Assembly (NCBI RefSeq): GCF_022458895.1 | Contig: NZ_JAINFL010000015.1 | Location: 1 to 64,000, forward strand | DNA from: Roseihalotalea indica | Lineage (GTDB): Bacteria; Bacteroidota; Bacteroidia; Cytophagales; Cyclobacteriaceae | DNA length: 64,000 bases | Reading direction: 5' to 3' | In this document: piece after piece, positions 1 to 9,510 of the stretch | Layout: each line of letters begins with the position of its first letter | How positions within the stretch are numbered: the first letter of the stretch is position 1 | Position numbers and translations under genes: made by a program | The notes under the pieces: model-generated | Databases searched by the model: none | What the model was told of the DNA's origin: nothing | Seen by the model: the letters and a program-made list of their open reading frames with translations, nothing else

Positions 1-383
1 TTCTCGGCATCCATACCGGATAGTACTCCGGCCATGCCGAAGGTCATCGCTGAGAAAGCCCCAGAGGTAACGGTAGCGGCTTCACATTTCGCTAACTGGG
101 CGATACGCTCACCGACTTTGTCCTGCAATTCATCCAGCATCACGTAGTGTTCGGAAGCGTAGTGGTAAGCGGCTTTGGTTTCGTCGCGCAGCAGCGAGCC
201 GGTCATGGCGGTGTAGGTGCCCGCCGCATTGATGAAGGTGCGCACGCCCAGTTCGGCGAAGTAGTCGCGGTAGGGGGCCGTGGCTACAGAAGTAGCGGCC
301 TTCAGGGTGGTGGTGCCTCCGAGCAGGCCACCGACCAGCGGAAGGGAAGAGAGGCGTTTGAGGAGTTGTCTTCGGTCAAGCAT
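1..383 (-). CDS. SelA-like PLP-dependent enzyme, exported (3' end outside window)
   Basis: Reading leftward from an ATG at 383, the frame stays open for 127 codons to the window edge, so only the N-terminus is present. It starts MLDRRQLLKRLSSLP, a twin-arginine-like signal (DRRQLLK) followed by a hydrophobic glycine-rich stretch. After the signal comes YFAELGVRTFINAAGTYTAM and later VTSGAFSAM, which match the start of the SelA/D-glucosaminate-6-phosphate ammonia-lyase-like branch of the fold-type I PLP enzymes. The PLP lysine lies outside the window, so activity cannot be judged. It sits 120 bp downstream of SusD1 and may be the last gene of that operon. The family call is by recognition; the substrate is unknown. 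Confidence 0.7.
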   Translation of the reverse strand, partial: MLDRRQLLKRLSSLPLVGGLLGGTTTLKAATSVATAPYRDYFAELGVRTFINAAGTYTAMTGSLLRDETKAAYHYASEHYVMLDELQDKVGERIAQLAKCEAATVTSGAFSAMTFGMAGVLSGMDAE

Positions 384-503
384 GAGGGTAGGGTTTGAGA
401 TGGAAGATTTGGGTTGGGAGGGAAGAAGGGGTTAGGGATAAAGTATTGAGAAATATTTTTCCAACACCTAATCCCCACCCCCTAATACCTCAGCTGATGG
501 TGG

Positions 504-2057
504 TTATTTATCCCACCATACTTTACTGGTTAACAGGTTACCTTCGCCTTGTCGGCTAACGGCTTCCAGGAAATTGGGTCCGTTGATAATCTCCTCAGAA
601 TCGGGAACTACAAATCGGGTGGGGATCTGCCCTCCGGTTAAGTTGCCCGGATAGTTCGTCGGCACCAAGTCAGGATAACCGGTACGTCGCCAGTTGGCAA
701 AGATCTCATACTCATCCAGAAATAAAGACACCCACTTCTGCGTCTGAATCGCTTCCATCTTTTCTTCAAAGGTACCCGCCGTCGGAAATGGGTTATTGCT
801 GATATACGACTCTATTCGGTTATCGGCAATTTCTCCAGCACTCCCAAAGCGACTCCATTGCCGCATACCAGCCCGTGCTCCGGCTTCATACAATGCTGCC
901 GCATCACCGCTGTACCATCCCCGAATAGTTGCTTCGGCTAATAACAGATGTACTTCGGCGTTCGTCAACACTAGCAAAGGAGCATCATATTTTAAAACAG
1001 TGTTTGGATTGGGTTCAGAATAAGAGGCAAAATCAGCGGGTTTACTATTGAATGCAGCGTTGGGCATCCCTTGCTGCAATGCCGTAGATGTGTCAGCTAC
1101 ATACTCTCCGGTAGGAGATTGAACCCAAAGTACCGAGATCACATTCAGACGAGGGTCACCCGTTTCTTTCAGGTAATCAATAAACGTTTTAGCCAGCTTT
1201 CCACCTTCTACGTTGTCTTCACTTTGGGGGTCCAGATAATCGCCTCGCATCAATGCCCAGGCCGCCGGGTTCCGGCTATCTACCTGAGAACCATCTACGT
1301 AATCTATGTCGGCCAGATCACTGTCTTCCAGGATAACGCCCCCGGTAATGGCTTTTTGCACCCAGCTCTGCGCCATCGCCTCATCTACTTCGGTTAGGCG
1401 CATGCCCAATCGCAGCATCAGAGAATAAGCAAATTTTTTCCATTGCCCCACATCGCCGCCATAAATCAGATCGGCATTACCAAAGGTTTCTTTGGAAGGA
1501 TCTAATGCGTTAGCTGCTGCTTCTAATTCGGCCAGCATGTCATTATAGATAAATGACTGCTCGTCGTATTTCGGGGTGTAGATTTTTTCTATAGAGCCTT
1601 TTCCGGCTTCAGTGTAAGGCACGTCACCATACAGATCGGTAAGGTGATGAAAGATATAAGCTCGCCAGATGCGCGCAACAGAAAGCTTATTTACGTCTTC
1701 CGGATCTTCCGACACTGCTTTAATGACCTCCTGAATTTCATTGACCGCGCTGGGGTAAGCCTCTGAGAAATAAGCCTTTGAATAGCCATCGTTAAAATAT
1801 TTATCACCGGCTGCAGGCACTTCTTTGTAAGTAGCAAAGTGCTGCATAGAACCGCCAATCGTCAGAGCCGCCGTGCCAAAGTAGCTGATATCCATAGCAT
1901 CCAGCTGGGCTTTGGTAAAGAGGAATTCCGGTACAATTTCAGAATAGGCATCCGGATTTTCATTCAGTTCGGCCAGTCCGTCATCGCAGGCAGGAAGCAG
2001 CATGACGAGTACAAGAGCTAGCAGACAGGTATTGAGTAAGGAAATATTTTTCATCAT
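504..2057 (-). CDS. SusD/RagB-like nutrient-binding lipoprotein (SusD1)
   Basis: 517 residues. The N-terminus is a lipoprotein signal with lipobox LLPAC (Cys24), so the mature protein should be an outer-membrane lipoprotein. The post-signal motif LNENPDAYSEIVPEFLF and the C-terminal SKVWWDK are hallmarks of the SusD-like_2 subfamily. The role is the surface lid of a TonB-dependent SusC channel. The start is the ATG at 2057; a second ATG follows directly at 2054. Only 17 bp separate it from SusC1 upstream, so the pair is almost certainly cotranscribed. The ligand cannot be read from the sequence; the subfamily is not restricted to glycans. Confidence 0.93.
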   Translation of the reverse strand: MMKNISLLNTCLLALVLVMLLPACDDGLAELNENPDAYSEIVPEFLFTKAQLDAMDISYFGTAALTIGGSMQHFATYKEVPAAGDKYFNDGYSKAYFSEAYPSAVNEIQEVIKAVSEDPEDVNKLSVARIWRAYIFHHLTDLYGDVPYTEAGKGSIEKIYTPKYDEQSFIYNDMLAELEAAANALDPSKETFGNADLIYGGDVGQWKKFAYSLMLRLGMRLTEVDEAMAQSWVQKAITGGVILEDSDLADIDYVDGSQVDSRNPAAWALMRGDYLDPQSEDNVEGGKLAKTFIDYLKETGDPRLNVISVLWVQSPTGEYVADTSTALQQGMPNAAFNSKPADFASYSEPNPNTVLKYDAPLLVLTNAEVHLLLAEATIRGWYSGDAAALYEAGARAGMRQWSRFGSAGEIADNRIESYISNNPFPTAGTFEEKMEAIQTQKWVSLFLDEYEIFANWRRTGYPDLVPTNYPGNLTGGQIPTRFVVPDSEEIINGPNFLEAVSRQGEGNLLTSKVWWDK

Positions 2058-2074
2058 GATAGTAGATTAAATGA

Positions 2075-5000
2075 TCAGAACTGTACACGTAGGTTGAAGC
2101 CCATACTGCGGGTTCGGGGAACACCAAAGGCTTCCAGTCCCTGGGCATTGCCGTTGGTGTAGCTTGACTCCGGATCAAACAGGTCGGTATGTTTCATCAG
2201 GATAGCCAGGTTGCGCCCAACAAATGACAAAGAAGCCGACTGAAGGTTGATAAAGCTAAGTTTACTTACCGGCAGGTTGTAGGTGAAGATTACCTGACGA
2301 AGCTTAATGAAGCTCCCGTTGTAAACGAACATCTCGGTATAATTTTTATGATTATCATAATATGTATCCAGTTCTTCTACCGGCACTGTTCTTTCATACA
2401 CGTTTCCTTCTTCATCTACTCCTGAAAGTTGCAGTCCGTTTTCTCTGCCGGGTAAGGTAGCTTTGGTCAGGCCAAAACGGTGAGAGTACTGGGCGAGGTT
2501 AGAGTAGATAGAGTTACCAAATTTCCCATCCAGCAGCACATTGAGTGAGAAGTTTTTGTATCGGAAATCATTGGTTAAACCCATGGTCAGCGGAGGTACT
2601 CCCAGTCCGAGCTCTTCAATCTCGCTGCGGGCTTCGTAACCGCTGTTGGTATTGAAAACTACCTGCCCCTGCTCGTTGCGCTTCATGCGGTAACCTTTGA
2701 TAATACCGTAGGGGCGACCAATTTCATTCTGGATGGTTCCGCCGCCAATACCGCTTCCCACCTGTACGGTGTTCAGCCCTTCGGCTAATTTAACAATCTC
2801 ACTTTTGTTGTAAGCCATGTTGTAGCTCACATTCCAGTTAAAATTGCTGCTTCTTATCGGGGTACCAGTCAATAGCAGTTCTACGCCTTTATTATTAAGC
2901 TCACCCACATTCAGTAAAGCTCGAGTATAACCGGAAGCATCAGAGATATTCGTCTGCACAATGTCATCCGTAGTAGTTCGGTTATAGAATGTCAGGTCAA
3001 TGCCTAAGCGGCTTTCCAGCAGTTGCATATCCACCCCGGCTTCATATGTCGTTGACGTTAAAGGTCGTAAGTCAGGATTCGTTACTAAGTCGCTGGAAAT
3101 AGTCTGAACGGGCCTCCCGTTGTGCCCACCTTGTTGCATACCAAAAGTCTGGTTGATCAGGTACGGGTCAGGAGTAGCCCCACCCACCTGCGCCCAGGAA
3201 CCGCGCAGCTTAACAAAATTAATTGCATTGGGTAGCGTAACAGCCTCAGAAAGAATAAAGCTACCTCCAATAGAAGGGTAGAAGATACTGTTATTCTGAG
3301 GACTCAGGGTAGAGAACCAGTCTTGCCGCCCCGTCAACGTTAAATAGGCAATACCTTTATAGTCAAGGTCAGCTGAGCCAAAAACCGAGTTTACCGCCGT
3401 AACCCGGTCTGAGGGCGTCACTGTCAGCGTAGCCAGGTTAGTGTAGCTGTAGAAGTACGGAATGGTAAACTGCGCTCCGTCAATGGCAGTAGAATTGTCC
3501 ACGCTCTTCCGACGGTTACCTCCGACCATGGCATTCAAATGAAAATTTGATAGGAAATCAGTGTTATAATTCAATGTCAGCATGGAGTTGGTCTCAGACA
3601 CATCTGACTTTAAAGATTCGTATCTTCCCTGAGGTTCAAAGGCAGTATTATAGGGAGTGATGCCAACGTACTCAAAATTGTAGAAATCGCGGCTCACGCT
3701 TCCCCGAAGGTACAGGTTGTCCAGAATGTCGTACTGAATGTTTGCCTGCCCGATGAAACGGTTCTTTTCGTCATTGTTCTTATAACGATTTACCACCCAA
3801 TAAGCATTGTTGGCAACCGGAACCGGGTTCCACTCAATCTCTCGTCCATTCTCATCATAGCCAGGCGCCAAGCTGCGGATATCTACCGTATTGGCTACCA
3901 GATGCGTGGCCCAACCGGCATTATAATCGGCGTAGCCAGTACCGGGGCGGTTAACCGCTTCTTCCAGATTGTACTGCACCACAGTTTCAAAGCTTAGTTT
4001 TTTACCTAAAAAAGCGTTCAAATTAAGGTTGGTAGTTTTCCGGTTGAACGATGAGTTAGGTACTACACTTTCCACGTCCATATCCGACAGGGATAAGCGG
4101 AAGTTCACGTTTTCGCTACCGCCACTCAGGGCCACAGTATTTACAAAGCTGGTACCGGTTCGGTAAAAGTTTTTGATGTTATCCTTTACATTCACCGGTG
4201 AGTAAGGCCGCTCTACCCCATCGAACTGTATGGAAGGCAAACCGTCCATGGGAGCACCGAATGACAGACGGCCGGAGCTTAACGCTTCAGCCTGGGTTAA
4301 TGGTTTACGGCCATCAAAGCCCTGCCCGTATTCGTACTGATAATCGGGAAACATGGAAGGCGAATCGAAGGTGAGGTTCATGTTATATTCTACCCCAATG
4401 CCTTTCTGTCCTTTTCCGCGCTTGGTAGTGATCAGAATTACTCCGTTGGATGCCCGCGAACCGTACAAGGCCGCTGCCGCTCCTCCTTTCAGTACACTGA
4501 TCGATTCTATATCATCGGGGTTGATCCCTCCGATACCATCGCCCCGGTCTACGTTGATACCCTGCCCGTCGGTAGTGGAACCACCACCGGGAATGGTATT
4601 GTCAATGGGCATCCCGTTTACTACATATAAGGGTTGGTTATTCCCCACCAGTGAGCCATTCCCCCGGATGATGACCCGGCTGGAGCCTCCGGGGCCAGTT
4701 GCCAGCCCCGTTGCGTTTACTCCGGCAATCTTACCGGTCAGGGCATTGGCCACATTGGGTTCCCGGGCTTCGGTAAACTCTTCGCCCTGCACCTCCGAAA
4801 CCGAATAGGCCAGCGACTCGCGCTTGCGTTCAATACCCAGCGCAGTAACTACTACTTCGGATAAAGACTGTATGTCGGGAGACAGCACCACATCAATAAC
4901 GCTTTTGCCATCGATGTTAACCTCTTCAGTGAGGTAGCCAATAGATGAAAAAACCAGCGTATTTGTTGCATCTGGCACCGTAATCGTATAGTCGCCATTC

Positions 5001-5563
5001 ATATCGGTGACCGTACCCGAACTGGTTCCTTTTACCAGAATATTTACACCTGGCATTCCCTGGTTGGTTTCCATATCAGTAACAGTGCCGCTGATGGTCT
5101 GATCCTGGGGTTTACGGTTCGTAAGGTATTCATTCACCTGCAAATGAGACAGATACAGGGTTTGCATGGGCGTTAGACTGCCAGCACTGACTTTCTTTTT
5201 CTCAACTTTGTTGATGTCCCGGACCTGCTCTTTTTCCAGGATTACAAACACATTGTTTTTTACTTTTTCGTAGGTTAGCCCAAGCGGTGTAAGCAACTGA
5301 CTGAGAGCTTCTTCCAGCTTCAGCGCGCTTACCTTTTTTCCGTCTACGGTTTTGTCTTCCACATCTTGATCCTGAAAGACGATGCTAACCTGATGCTGAG
5401 CTTCAAACTTTAGCAATACTGATTTTAATGACTGCTCGTGGTCCTGCTCTTCGCCGCTGATACGCTCAACAAATGCTAACTGAGCCGACACCTGCATGGG
5501 TAGGCAACAGACGATGGCAATAGACACAGCAAGTCTACTCATTACGTGTAGATAGTGATACAT
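2075..5563 (-). CDS. SusC/RagA TonB-linked outer-membrane transporter with STN domain (SusC1)
   Basis: 1162 residues. Order: signal peptide (to about residue 28), a secretin/TonB short N-terminal (STN) domain (about 45-115; QVSIVFQDQDVEDKTV then VFVILEK), a carboxypeptidase-like regulatory repeat (about 155-235; ISGTVTDMETNQGMPGVNILVKGT), the SusC signature LSEVVVTALGI, the plug (about 245-380) and a beta-barrel ending in FNLRVQF. STN domains in this family normally contact a FecR anti-sigma factor, and a FecR/sigma pair lies immediately upstream on the same strand. It is therefore likely both transporter and receptor. The first Met is used here; Met8 is an equally plausible start. SusC2 at 9.5-12.7 kb lacks the STN domain. 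Confidence 0.95.
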   Translation of the reverse strand: MYHYLHVMSRLAVSIAIVCCLPMQVSAQLAFVERISGEEQDHEQSLKSVLLKFEAQHQVSIVFQDQDVEDKTVDGKKVSALKLEEALSQLLTPLGLTYEKVKNNVFVILEKEQVRDINKVEKKKVSAGSLTPMQTLYLSHLQVNEYLTNRKPQDQTISGTVTDMETNQGMPGVNILVKGTSSGTVTDMNGDYTITVPDATNTLVFSSIGYLTEEVNIDGKSVIDVVLSPDIQSLSEVVVTALGIERKRESLAYSVSEVQGEEFTEAREPNVANALTGKIAGVNATGLATGPGGSSRVIIRGNGSLVGNNQPLYVVNGMPIDNTIPGGGSTTDGQGINVDRGDGIGGINPDDIESISVLKGGAAAALYGSRASNGVILITTKRGKGQKGIGVEYNMNLTFDSPSMFPDYQYEYGQGFDGRKPLTQAEALSSGRLSFGAPMDGLPSIQFDGVERPYSPVNVKDNIKNFYRTGTSFVNTVALSGGSENVNFRLSLSDMDVESVVPNSSFNRKTTNLNLNAFLGKKLSFETVVQYNLEEAVNRPGTGYADYNAGWATHLVANTVDIRSLAPGYDENGREIEWNPVPVANNAYWVVNRYKNNDEKNRFIGQANIQYDILDNLYLRGSVSRDFYNFEYVGITPYNTAFEPQGRYESLKSDVSETNSMLTLNYNTDFLSNFHLNAMVGGNRRKSVDNSTAIDGAQFTIPYFYSYTNLATLTVTPSDRVTAVNSVFGSADLDYKGIAYLTLTGRQDWFSTLSPQNNSIFYPSIGGSFILSEAVTLPNAINFVKLRGSWAQVGGATPDPYLINQTFGMQQGGHNGRPVQTISSDLVTNPDLRPLTSTTYEAGVDMQLLESRLGIDLTFYNRTTTDDIVQTNISDASGYTRALLNVGELNNKGVELLLTGTPIRSSNFNWNVSYNMAYNKSEIVKLAEGLNTVQVGSGIGGGTIQNEIGRPYGIIKGYRMKRNEQGQVVFNTNSGYEARSEIEELGLGVPPLTMGLTNDFRYKNFSLNVLLDGKFGNSIYSNLAQYSHRFGLTKATLPGRENGLQLSGVDEEGNVYERTVPVEELDTYYDNHKNYTEMFVYNGSFIKLRQVIFTYNLPVSKLSFINLQSASLSFVGRNLAILMKHTDLFDPESSYTNGNAQGLEAFGVPRTRSMGFNLRVQF

Positions 5564-5632
5564 AATGTATATGGTTAAATTGAATTATCGTAAGCCTGCC
5601 TGGTTTAACTCCCTTCAAATAGGCAGGTATAT

Positions 5633-6706
5633 TTATTTGCTGATCAACACTTTATCTCCTTTTATCTCAAAATTAGCGTTTATAAGTCTGGAAATAACCA
5701 AGTTGAATGTTTCAATACTATCCAATGGAATAGTACCTGACACCTTAATATCACTCAAATCATCTTGCATAAAAACCACCTCGTAGCCGAAACGATCTTC
5801 GATAGTATGTGCCAATTCGCCTAAAGGAGCCGTATCACATAACAGCCGGTTATCTTTCCAGGAAGAATACGTTTCAGGCTTCACCATTCGCTGAGATACC
5901 TCCTGTTCGGTGCCACTAACTTCTACCAGTTCACCCGGACTCATCAGCACTTCTTTTTCCGACAACTTCAGTCGTACTTTTCCACTATTCAGCACTACCT
6001 GCACCTTTTCCCGGCGAGTGTTTACGTTAAACTGCGTGCCTAATACCTCCACGGCTACCCCCTGAGTGTGTACCAGAAACTTAACCGGCATTTCCTGGCT
6101 CAAATTGTCATTTTGACTTACTCGCCTGACCTGGAAGAACGCTTCGCCCTCCAACCATACTTCTCGAGCTTTCGTATCACTCCAGTCGGTGGGCACCCTA
6201 AGGCTTGAGTTGGCGTTCAATGTGGCTACCGAGCCGTCTGCCAGAGCCACTGTCATGGTTTCACCATAGGTTGTTGTGTATACTTCTTCATGAGTTCGCA
6301 ACTTAGGCCATACCAACAGGCCCGCCACAATAAAAGCCAAAGCCATACTGGCGGCAATCATCAGTGGTTTTCGTCGGCTAACTATATTCGTATGACTCAA
6401 CGTTCCCGCAGGTTCGGATTGCACTGATAATACCGGTTCACCAAAGGGCTGCCGAAAACCGCCCTTCGCTTTTCCCTGAAGAATATTATTCCACACACCA
6501 TCCACCTCGTTGGTGCTCAATGTGTGTTTTTTAAATTTCATCTTTTGCAGAATCTCCCGAGCCTGATCCACCTCCTCTCTCTTTTCAGGATGATCTTGCA
6601 GGTATTGGTTCCAGAAAGAATTCAAGTCTTCATCAGGATTTTCTACCCAATCTCTGAAGTTTTTATCCAGCAAGAAATCTTCGGTGTTGTAATTTTGATA
6701 GTTCAT
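5633..6706 (-). CDS. FecR-family anti-sigma factor
   Basis: 357 residues. A cytoplasmic N-terminal region (1-112) is followed by one transmembrane helix (about 115-134), a periplasmic FecR domain (about 142-240; YGETMTVALADGSVATLNANS, then REVWLEGEAFFQV) and a C-terminal DUF4974-like domain (DIKVSGTIPLDSIETFNLV). Proteins of this kind hold an ECF sigma factor inactive until a loaded SusC/FecA-type receptor signals through its STN domain. It lies 155 bp downstream of the sigma gene and 69 bp upstream of STN-bearing SusC1, the standard sigma-FecR-SusC-SusD order, so SusC1/SusD1 is the predicted target. Confidence 0.93.
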   Translation of the reverse strand: MNYQNYNTEDFLLDKNFRDWVENPDEDLNSFWNQYLQDHPEKREEVDQAREILQKMKFKKHTLSTNEVDGVWNNILQGKAKGGFRQPFGEPVLSVQSEPAGTLSHTNIVSRRKPLMIAASMALAFIVAGLLVWPKLRTHEEVYTTTYGETMTVALADGSVATLNANSSLRVPTDWSDTKAREVWLEGEAFFQVRRVSQNDNLSQEMPVKFLVHTQGVAVEVLGTQFNVNTRREKVQVVLNSGKVRLKLSEKEVLMSPGELVEVSGTEQEVSQRMVKPETYSSWKDNRLLCDTAPLGELAHTIEDRFGYEVVFMQDDLSDIKVSGTIPLDSIETFNLVISRLINANFEIKGDKVLISK

Positions 6707-6861
6707 TCTTTCTGCACTTCACATATAGGAGGGATAAATTGCGAAAACCTATCCTTCTGATTTTATTTTTTTTCAAAAATTTTTTTATCCCCTCTCAGCA
6801 AGCGTCTAATGAGCAGCAAGACTGTTGCGCAGAAGATCAAATAAAAAGATAGGAAAGGAGG

Positions 6862-7437
6862 TTATTTTAGATATTTCCGTAGGCTTTTGATCGCTTTAGA
6901 GGTCAGAGTATAAACAGAAGCCAGGTTGATAGACATCATATTGGCTACTTCTTTCTGAGGAAACCGCTTGAAGAACAGCAGGTATATCACTTCTCGCTGA
7001 CGGGGTGGGAGCTTTTCAATGGCCGCTGTCAGGTCGTTTTCCTGTTGCAAAAAAACCTCATCGGCGATCATGTGGGTTTCGGGAGAAGCATCTACTTCTA
7101 CTAAATGCTGAATGTGCCTCAACGCTGGCGACTGCCATTTTTTCCTGACTTCTACTTGGGCCACTATACCTCTTCTTATACTGACGATCAGATAGTTACG
7201 CACATTCTTTACCTCACCTAACGAATATCGGCGCTGCCAGAGATGAATAAAAAGTTCTTGTATAGCATCTTTCACCAAGTCTGCATCAGGCTCAATGTGC
7301 ATACCATAATCGAACAGACTCTGAACATGCCGTTGATATAAAAACTCAAAAGCCTTTACATCGCCTTGCCTGAGCGCATTCCACAGTTGGCTATCCTTAT
7401 AATTGTGAAATTCGTACTGATACGGCTCTGGCGTCAT
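6862..7437 (-). CDS. ECF RNA polymerase sigma factor (FecI-like, Bacteroidota sigma-70 family)
   Basis: 191 residues. Region 2 lies about 28-95, with the DAIQELFIHLWQRR core that contacts polymerase and the -10 element. Region 4 lies about 135-188 (KLPPRQREVIYLLFFKRFPQKEVANMM, a helix-turn-helix). There is no sigma region 1 or 3, as expected for the ECF class. The gene directly precedes a FecR anti-sigma gene, so it should be controlled by cell-surface signalling and drive expression of SusC1/SusD1. Whether it also controls SusC2/SusD2 upstream cannot be told from the sequence. Confidence 0.92.
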   Translation of the reverse strand: MTPEPYQYEFHNYKDSQLWNALRQGDVKAFEFLYQRHVQSLFDYGMHIEPDADLVKDAIQELFIHLWQRRYSLGEVKNVRNYLIVSIRRGIVAQVEVRKKWQSPALRHIQHLVEVDASPETHMIADEVFLQQENDLTAAIEKLPPRQREVIYLLFFKRFPQKEVANMMSINLASVYTLTSKAIKSLRKYLK

Positions 7438-7646
7438 GGTTTTATTAGAAAAATTGCTTAAGAACGATGAAGTTACTTTTTTTCTAAATTAATGCAAGTT
7501 GATTTTATTTTTTATAAGCGGTTTATGCCAAACTTCCTTCTAAGCATTTGCTAAAGCAGCTCCCATATTTTCTGTTGTAACTCCGCTTTCCAACTCCCCT
7601 TAAAGAAAAATAGTAGTGAACAGAAAAGAAGATTGACTCACTCAAA

Positions 7647-9083
7647 CTACTCCTCCCACCAGCCTTTGCTGTTAATGTTATCTCCGCCAATCCGGCTGGC
7701 AGCTTCCTGATAGTTACGACTATTGGTAGCCTGCTCTGATTCCGGATACAGGTACCGCACGGGGTATCTGCCCTCATTCAGATTATCAGGGCCAGCCTTT
7801 AGGCTCGGGATACCCGTGCGGCGAATATTGAACCACGCTTCGTGCCCTACTGTGATGAGACTCAGCCACTTCTGGGCGAGTATCTTGGTCAGATCATCGC
7901 TGCCATCCAGAGTGATAGCCGGGCGAGTGAAATAGTCGTCGGGAAGGGCCACATCGTAGTAAGCAAAGCTGGCGGCGATACCGTTTTGGTAGTACGCCTG
8001 AGCATCTCCGCTGATGTAGTTGCGGGTTACCGCTTCGGCCAGGGCAAATTGCAGTTCAGCATACTGCATCAGTTGGGCATCCACTCCATCCGTAACATCC
8101 CGGAAGATAGTCCCGAATAGCGATATATCATTCAGGTTGATGTTTCGTTCACTGATGGTCTCCCGGTTCAGCCCGTTTTGCAAACCTTTGTATTGGGGAT
8201 TTCCCTCGTTAGCGCTTTGCTGGGTAGGTTTGTACAGTACCGCCAGTCGCGGGTCGTTCCACAGCTTCAGTACCGAATCTACCGTTTGGGTCATGCGATG
8301 TTCCTGGTATAATCCCAGCGCCGCCTGCGACATGGGCCATTGGTTGGGAGCGGCACTCAGGTAGGGTACCACGGCATTATCTTCATTGGACCGCATCAGC
8401 TTTCCATCATCGGCCAGAGCCTGAAGCTCGGAGAAGTCAGTCAGCCGCTTACTGATGCGCATGAGGTAGCGGACTCGCAGGGAGTTGGCGAAGCGTATCC
8501 ATTTATCCAGATCATTATTGAACATCAAGTCCCCCTGAATAGAAGCGGTAGTCGTTTCTAAAGTACTGGCAGATTGTTTCAGTATGGCTAAAATGCCGGT
8601 TTCAGGATCAGTATAGATACTTACCTGCGTATCGTACTGCGGAGTGAACTGCCCCTCAATAGCCTGTAGTGCCTGAGTGTACGGCACATCGCCCCACAGA
8701 TCGGTCAACTGTGAAACGAGGTGGCAACGCATGATGTCGCCTACCGCTGCATAGGCTTCGTTGGAACCTTCGGCTTCTTTCATAGACCGGATATCGGATA
8801 GTAGCCGGAAAATCGTATCCCAGTAGCCGCTGTTCGAACCCATTTCGTAGCGGTCGATGCGCTCAAACTCCACGCTGGCCGCAAAATGCGTCAGGTAGTT
8901 GGATAAGCGAAAGCCCTGCTCGTAGGTGTTTCGGTCCGCAGCCACAAAAATGATGTTAGACAGTAAAAACTGCGGACTCACCGATTCAGGTTCATTAGGA
9001 TTTTCATTGATCGATTCAAAATCATCGGTGCAGGCCGTGCCCATTAGGCTGATGCAGAGAAAGCTGATGAATATCTTTTTCAT
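7647..9083 (-). CDS. SusD/RagB-like nutrient-binding lipoprotein (SusD2)
   Basis: 478 residues. Lipoprotein signal with Cys18 (MGTAC). The mature start FESINENPNEPESVSPQFLLSN and the C-terminus NSKGWWEE place it in the SusD-like_2 subfamily, the same as SusD1. Both proteins share the layout LTDLWGDVPYTQA (SusD2) or LTDLYGDVPYTEA (SusD1) around residue 130-140. Its SusC partner lies upstream, but across a 427-bp gap rather than the usual few bases. The sigma factor gene follows 209 bp downstream. The ligand is unknown. Confidence 0.92.
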   Translation of the reverse strand: MKKIFISFLCISLMGTACTDDFESINENPNEPESVSPQFLLSNIIFVAADRNTYEQGFRLSNYLTHFAASVEFERIDRYEMGSNSGYWDTIFRLLSDIRSMKEAEGSNEAYAAVGDIMRCHLVSQLTDLWGDVPYTQALQAIEGQFTPQYDTQVSIYTDPETGILAILKQSASTLETTTASIQGDLMFNNDLDKWIRFANSLRVRYLMRISKRLTDFSELQALADDGKLMRSNEDNAVVPYLSAAPNQWPMSQAALGLYQEHRMTQTVDSVLKLWNDPRLAVLYKPTQQSANEGNPQYKGLQNGLNRETISERNINLNDISLFGTIFRDVTDGVDAQLMQYAELQFALAEAVTRNYISGDAQAYYQNGIAASFAYYDVALPDDYFTRPAITLDGSDDLTKILAQKWLSLITVGHEAWFNIRRTGIPSLKAGPDNLNEGRYPVRYLYPESEQATNSRNYQEAASRIGGDNINSKGWWEE

Positions 9084-9167
9084 AGAGATGGTTTCTTAAC
9101 GTAAGTGCTTTTGAATCTTATAACTCTTCAGATTGCTACAAACAATTAACCTTTAGCGGGGTGGCCC

Positions 9168-9250
9168 GAAAGTTCAGCGGGCCTGCGAAGGCTAGTGCGG
9201 AGAAGCATTGAACTTTCTTGACTTTTTTGGTTCGTTTTTTTGTCAAGAAA
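9168..9250. repeat. Two overlapping inverted repeats able to form alternative hairpins
   Basis: GAAAGTTCA (9168-9176) is perfectly complementary to TGAACTTTC (9209-9217). The second arm overlaps TTTCTTGAC (9214-9222), which pairs perfectly with GTCAAGAAA (9242-9250). The two hairpins share bases and exclude each other. On the minus-strand transcript this lies between susC2 and susD2, so it could modulate the ratio of the two products. That role is inference; it could equally be a dispersed repeat of the kind common in these genomes. Confidence 0.55.
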
Positions 9251-9369
9251 AAAATGAACAACGCATAGAATAAGGGGATAGACTAATATTTGGCACTGTC
9301 ATCGATGTTAGAAACAGAAAACATGCTTTTAATAATTGAAAAAAGCTCTTTTCCTCTCAATACATTTGT

Positions 9370-9470
9370 CCTCAAGCCGGACAGGCTTCTACTTTTTCCA
9401 TCGATGAAAAAGTAGACAAAAAATCTAGGAAATCTTGAAACTCGCTTTGCTCGGACAGCAAGCTTTCCCT
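9370..9470. repeat. Interspersed repeat, copy A
   Basis: This matches the sequence at 60599-60729 block by block: CCTCAAGCCGG, a T-run/CATCGAT/A-run palindrome, AAAATCTAGGAAATCTTG, then GACARCAAGCTTTCCC. Copy A is shorter because copy B carries extra GC-rich bases in two places. The CTACTTTTT...AAAAAGTAG arms around ATCGAT form a hairpin. It does not encode a recognisable protein. Confidence 0.75.
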
Positions 9471-9510
9471 TCATTGTAATAAAGGCTATACGATCCATAA
9501 TCAGTATTTC

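Larger units (their letters stand above)
9084..9510. other. 427-bp intercistronic gap between susC2 and susD2, repeat-filled
   Basis: No credible gene. A 71-codon open frame on the minus strand here coincides with the interspersed repeat and has no family signal. The gap holds two overlapping hairpin-forming inverted repeats (9168-9250) and one copy of an interspersed repeat (9370-9470). In contrast, susC1 and susD1 are 17 bp apart. The gap looks like an insertion of repeat elements into a susCD junction. Confidence 0.7.

Noticed and set aside
9283..9498. 71-codon minus-strand frame in the susC2-susD2 gap
   Set aside because: Coincides with the interspersed repeat; related sequence also appears in the frame at 60570-60764, which is repeat-derived. 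No family signal.
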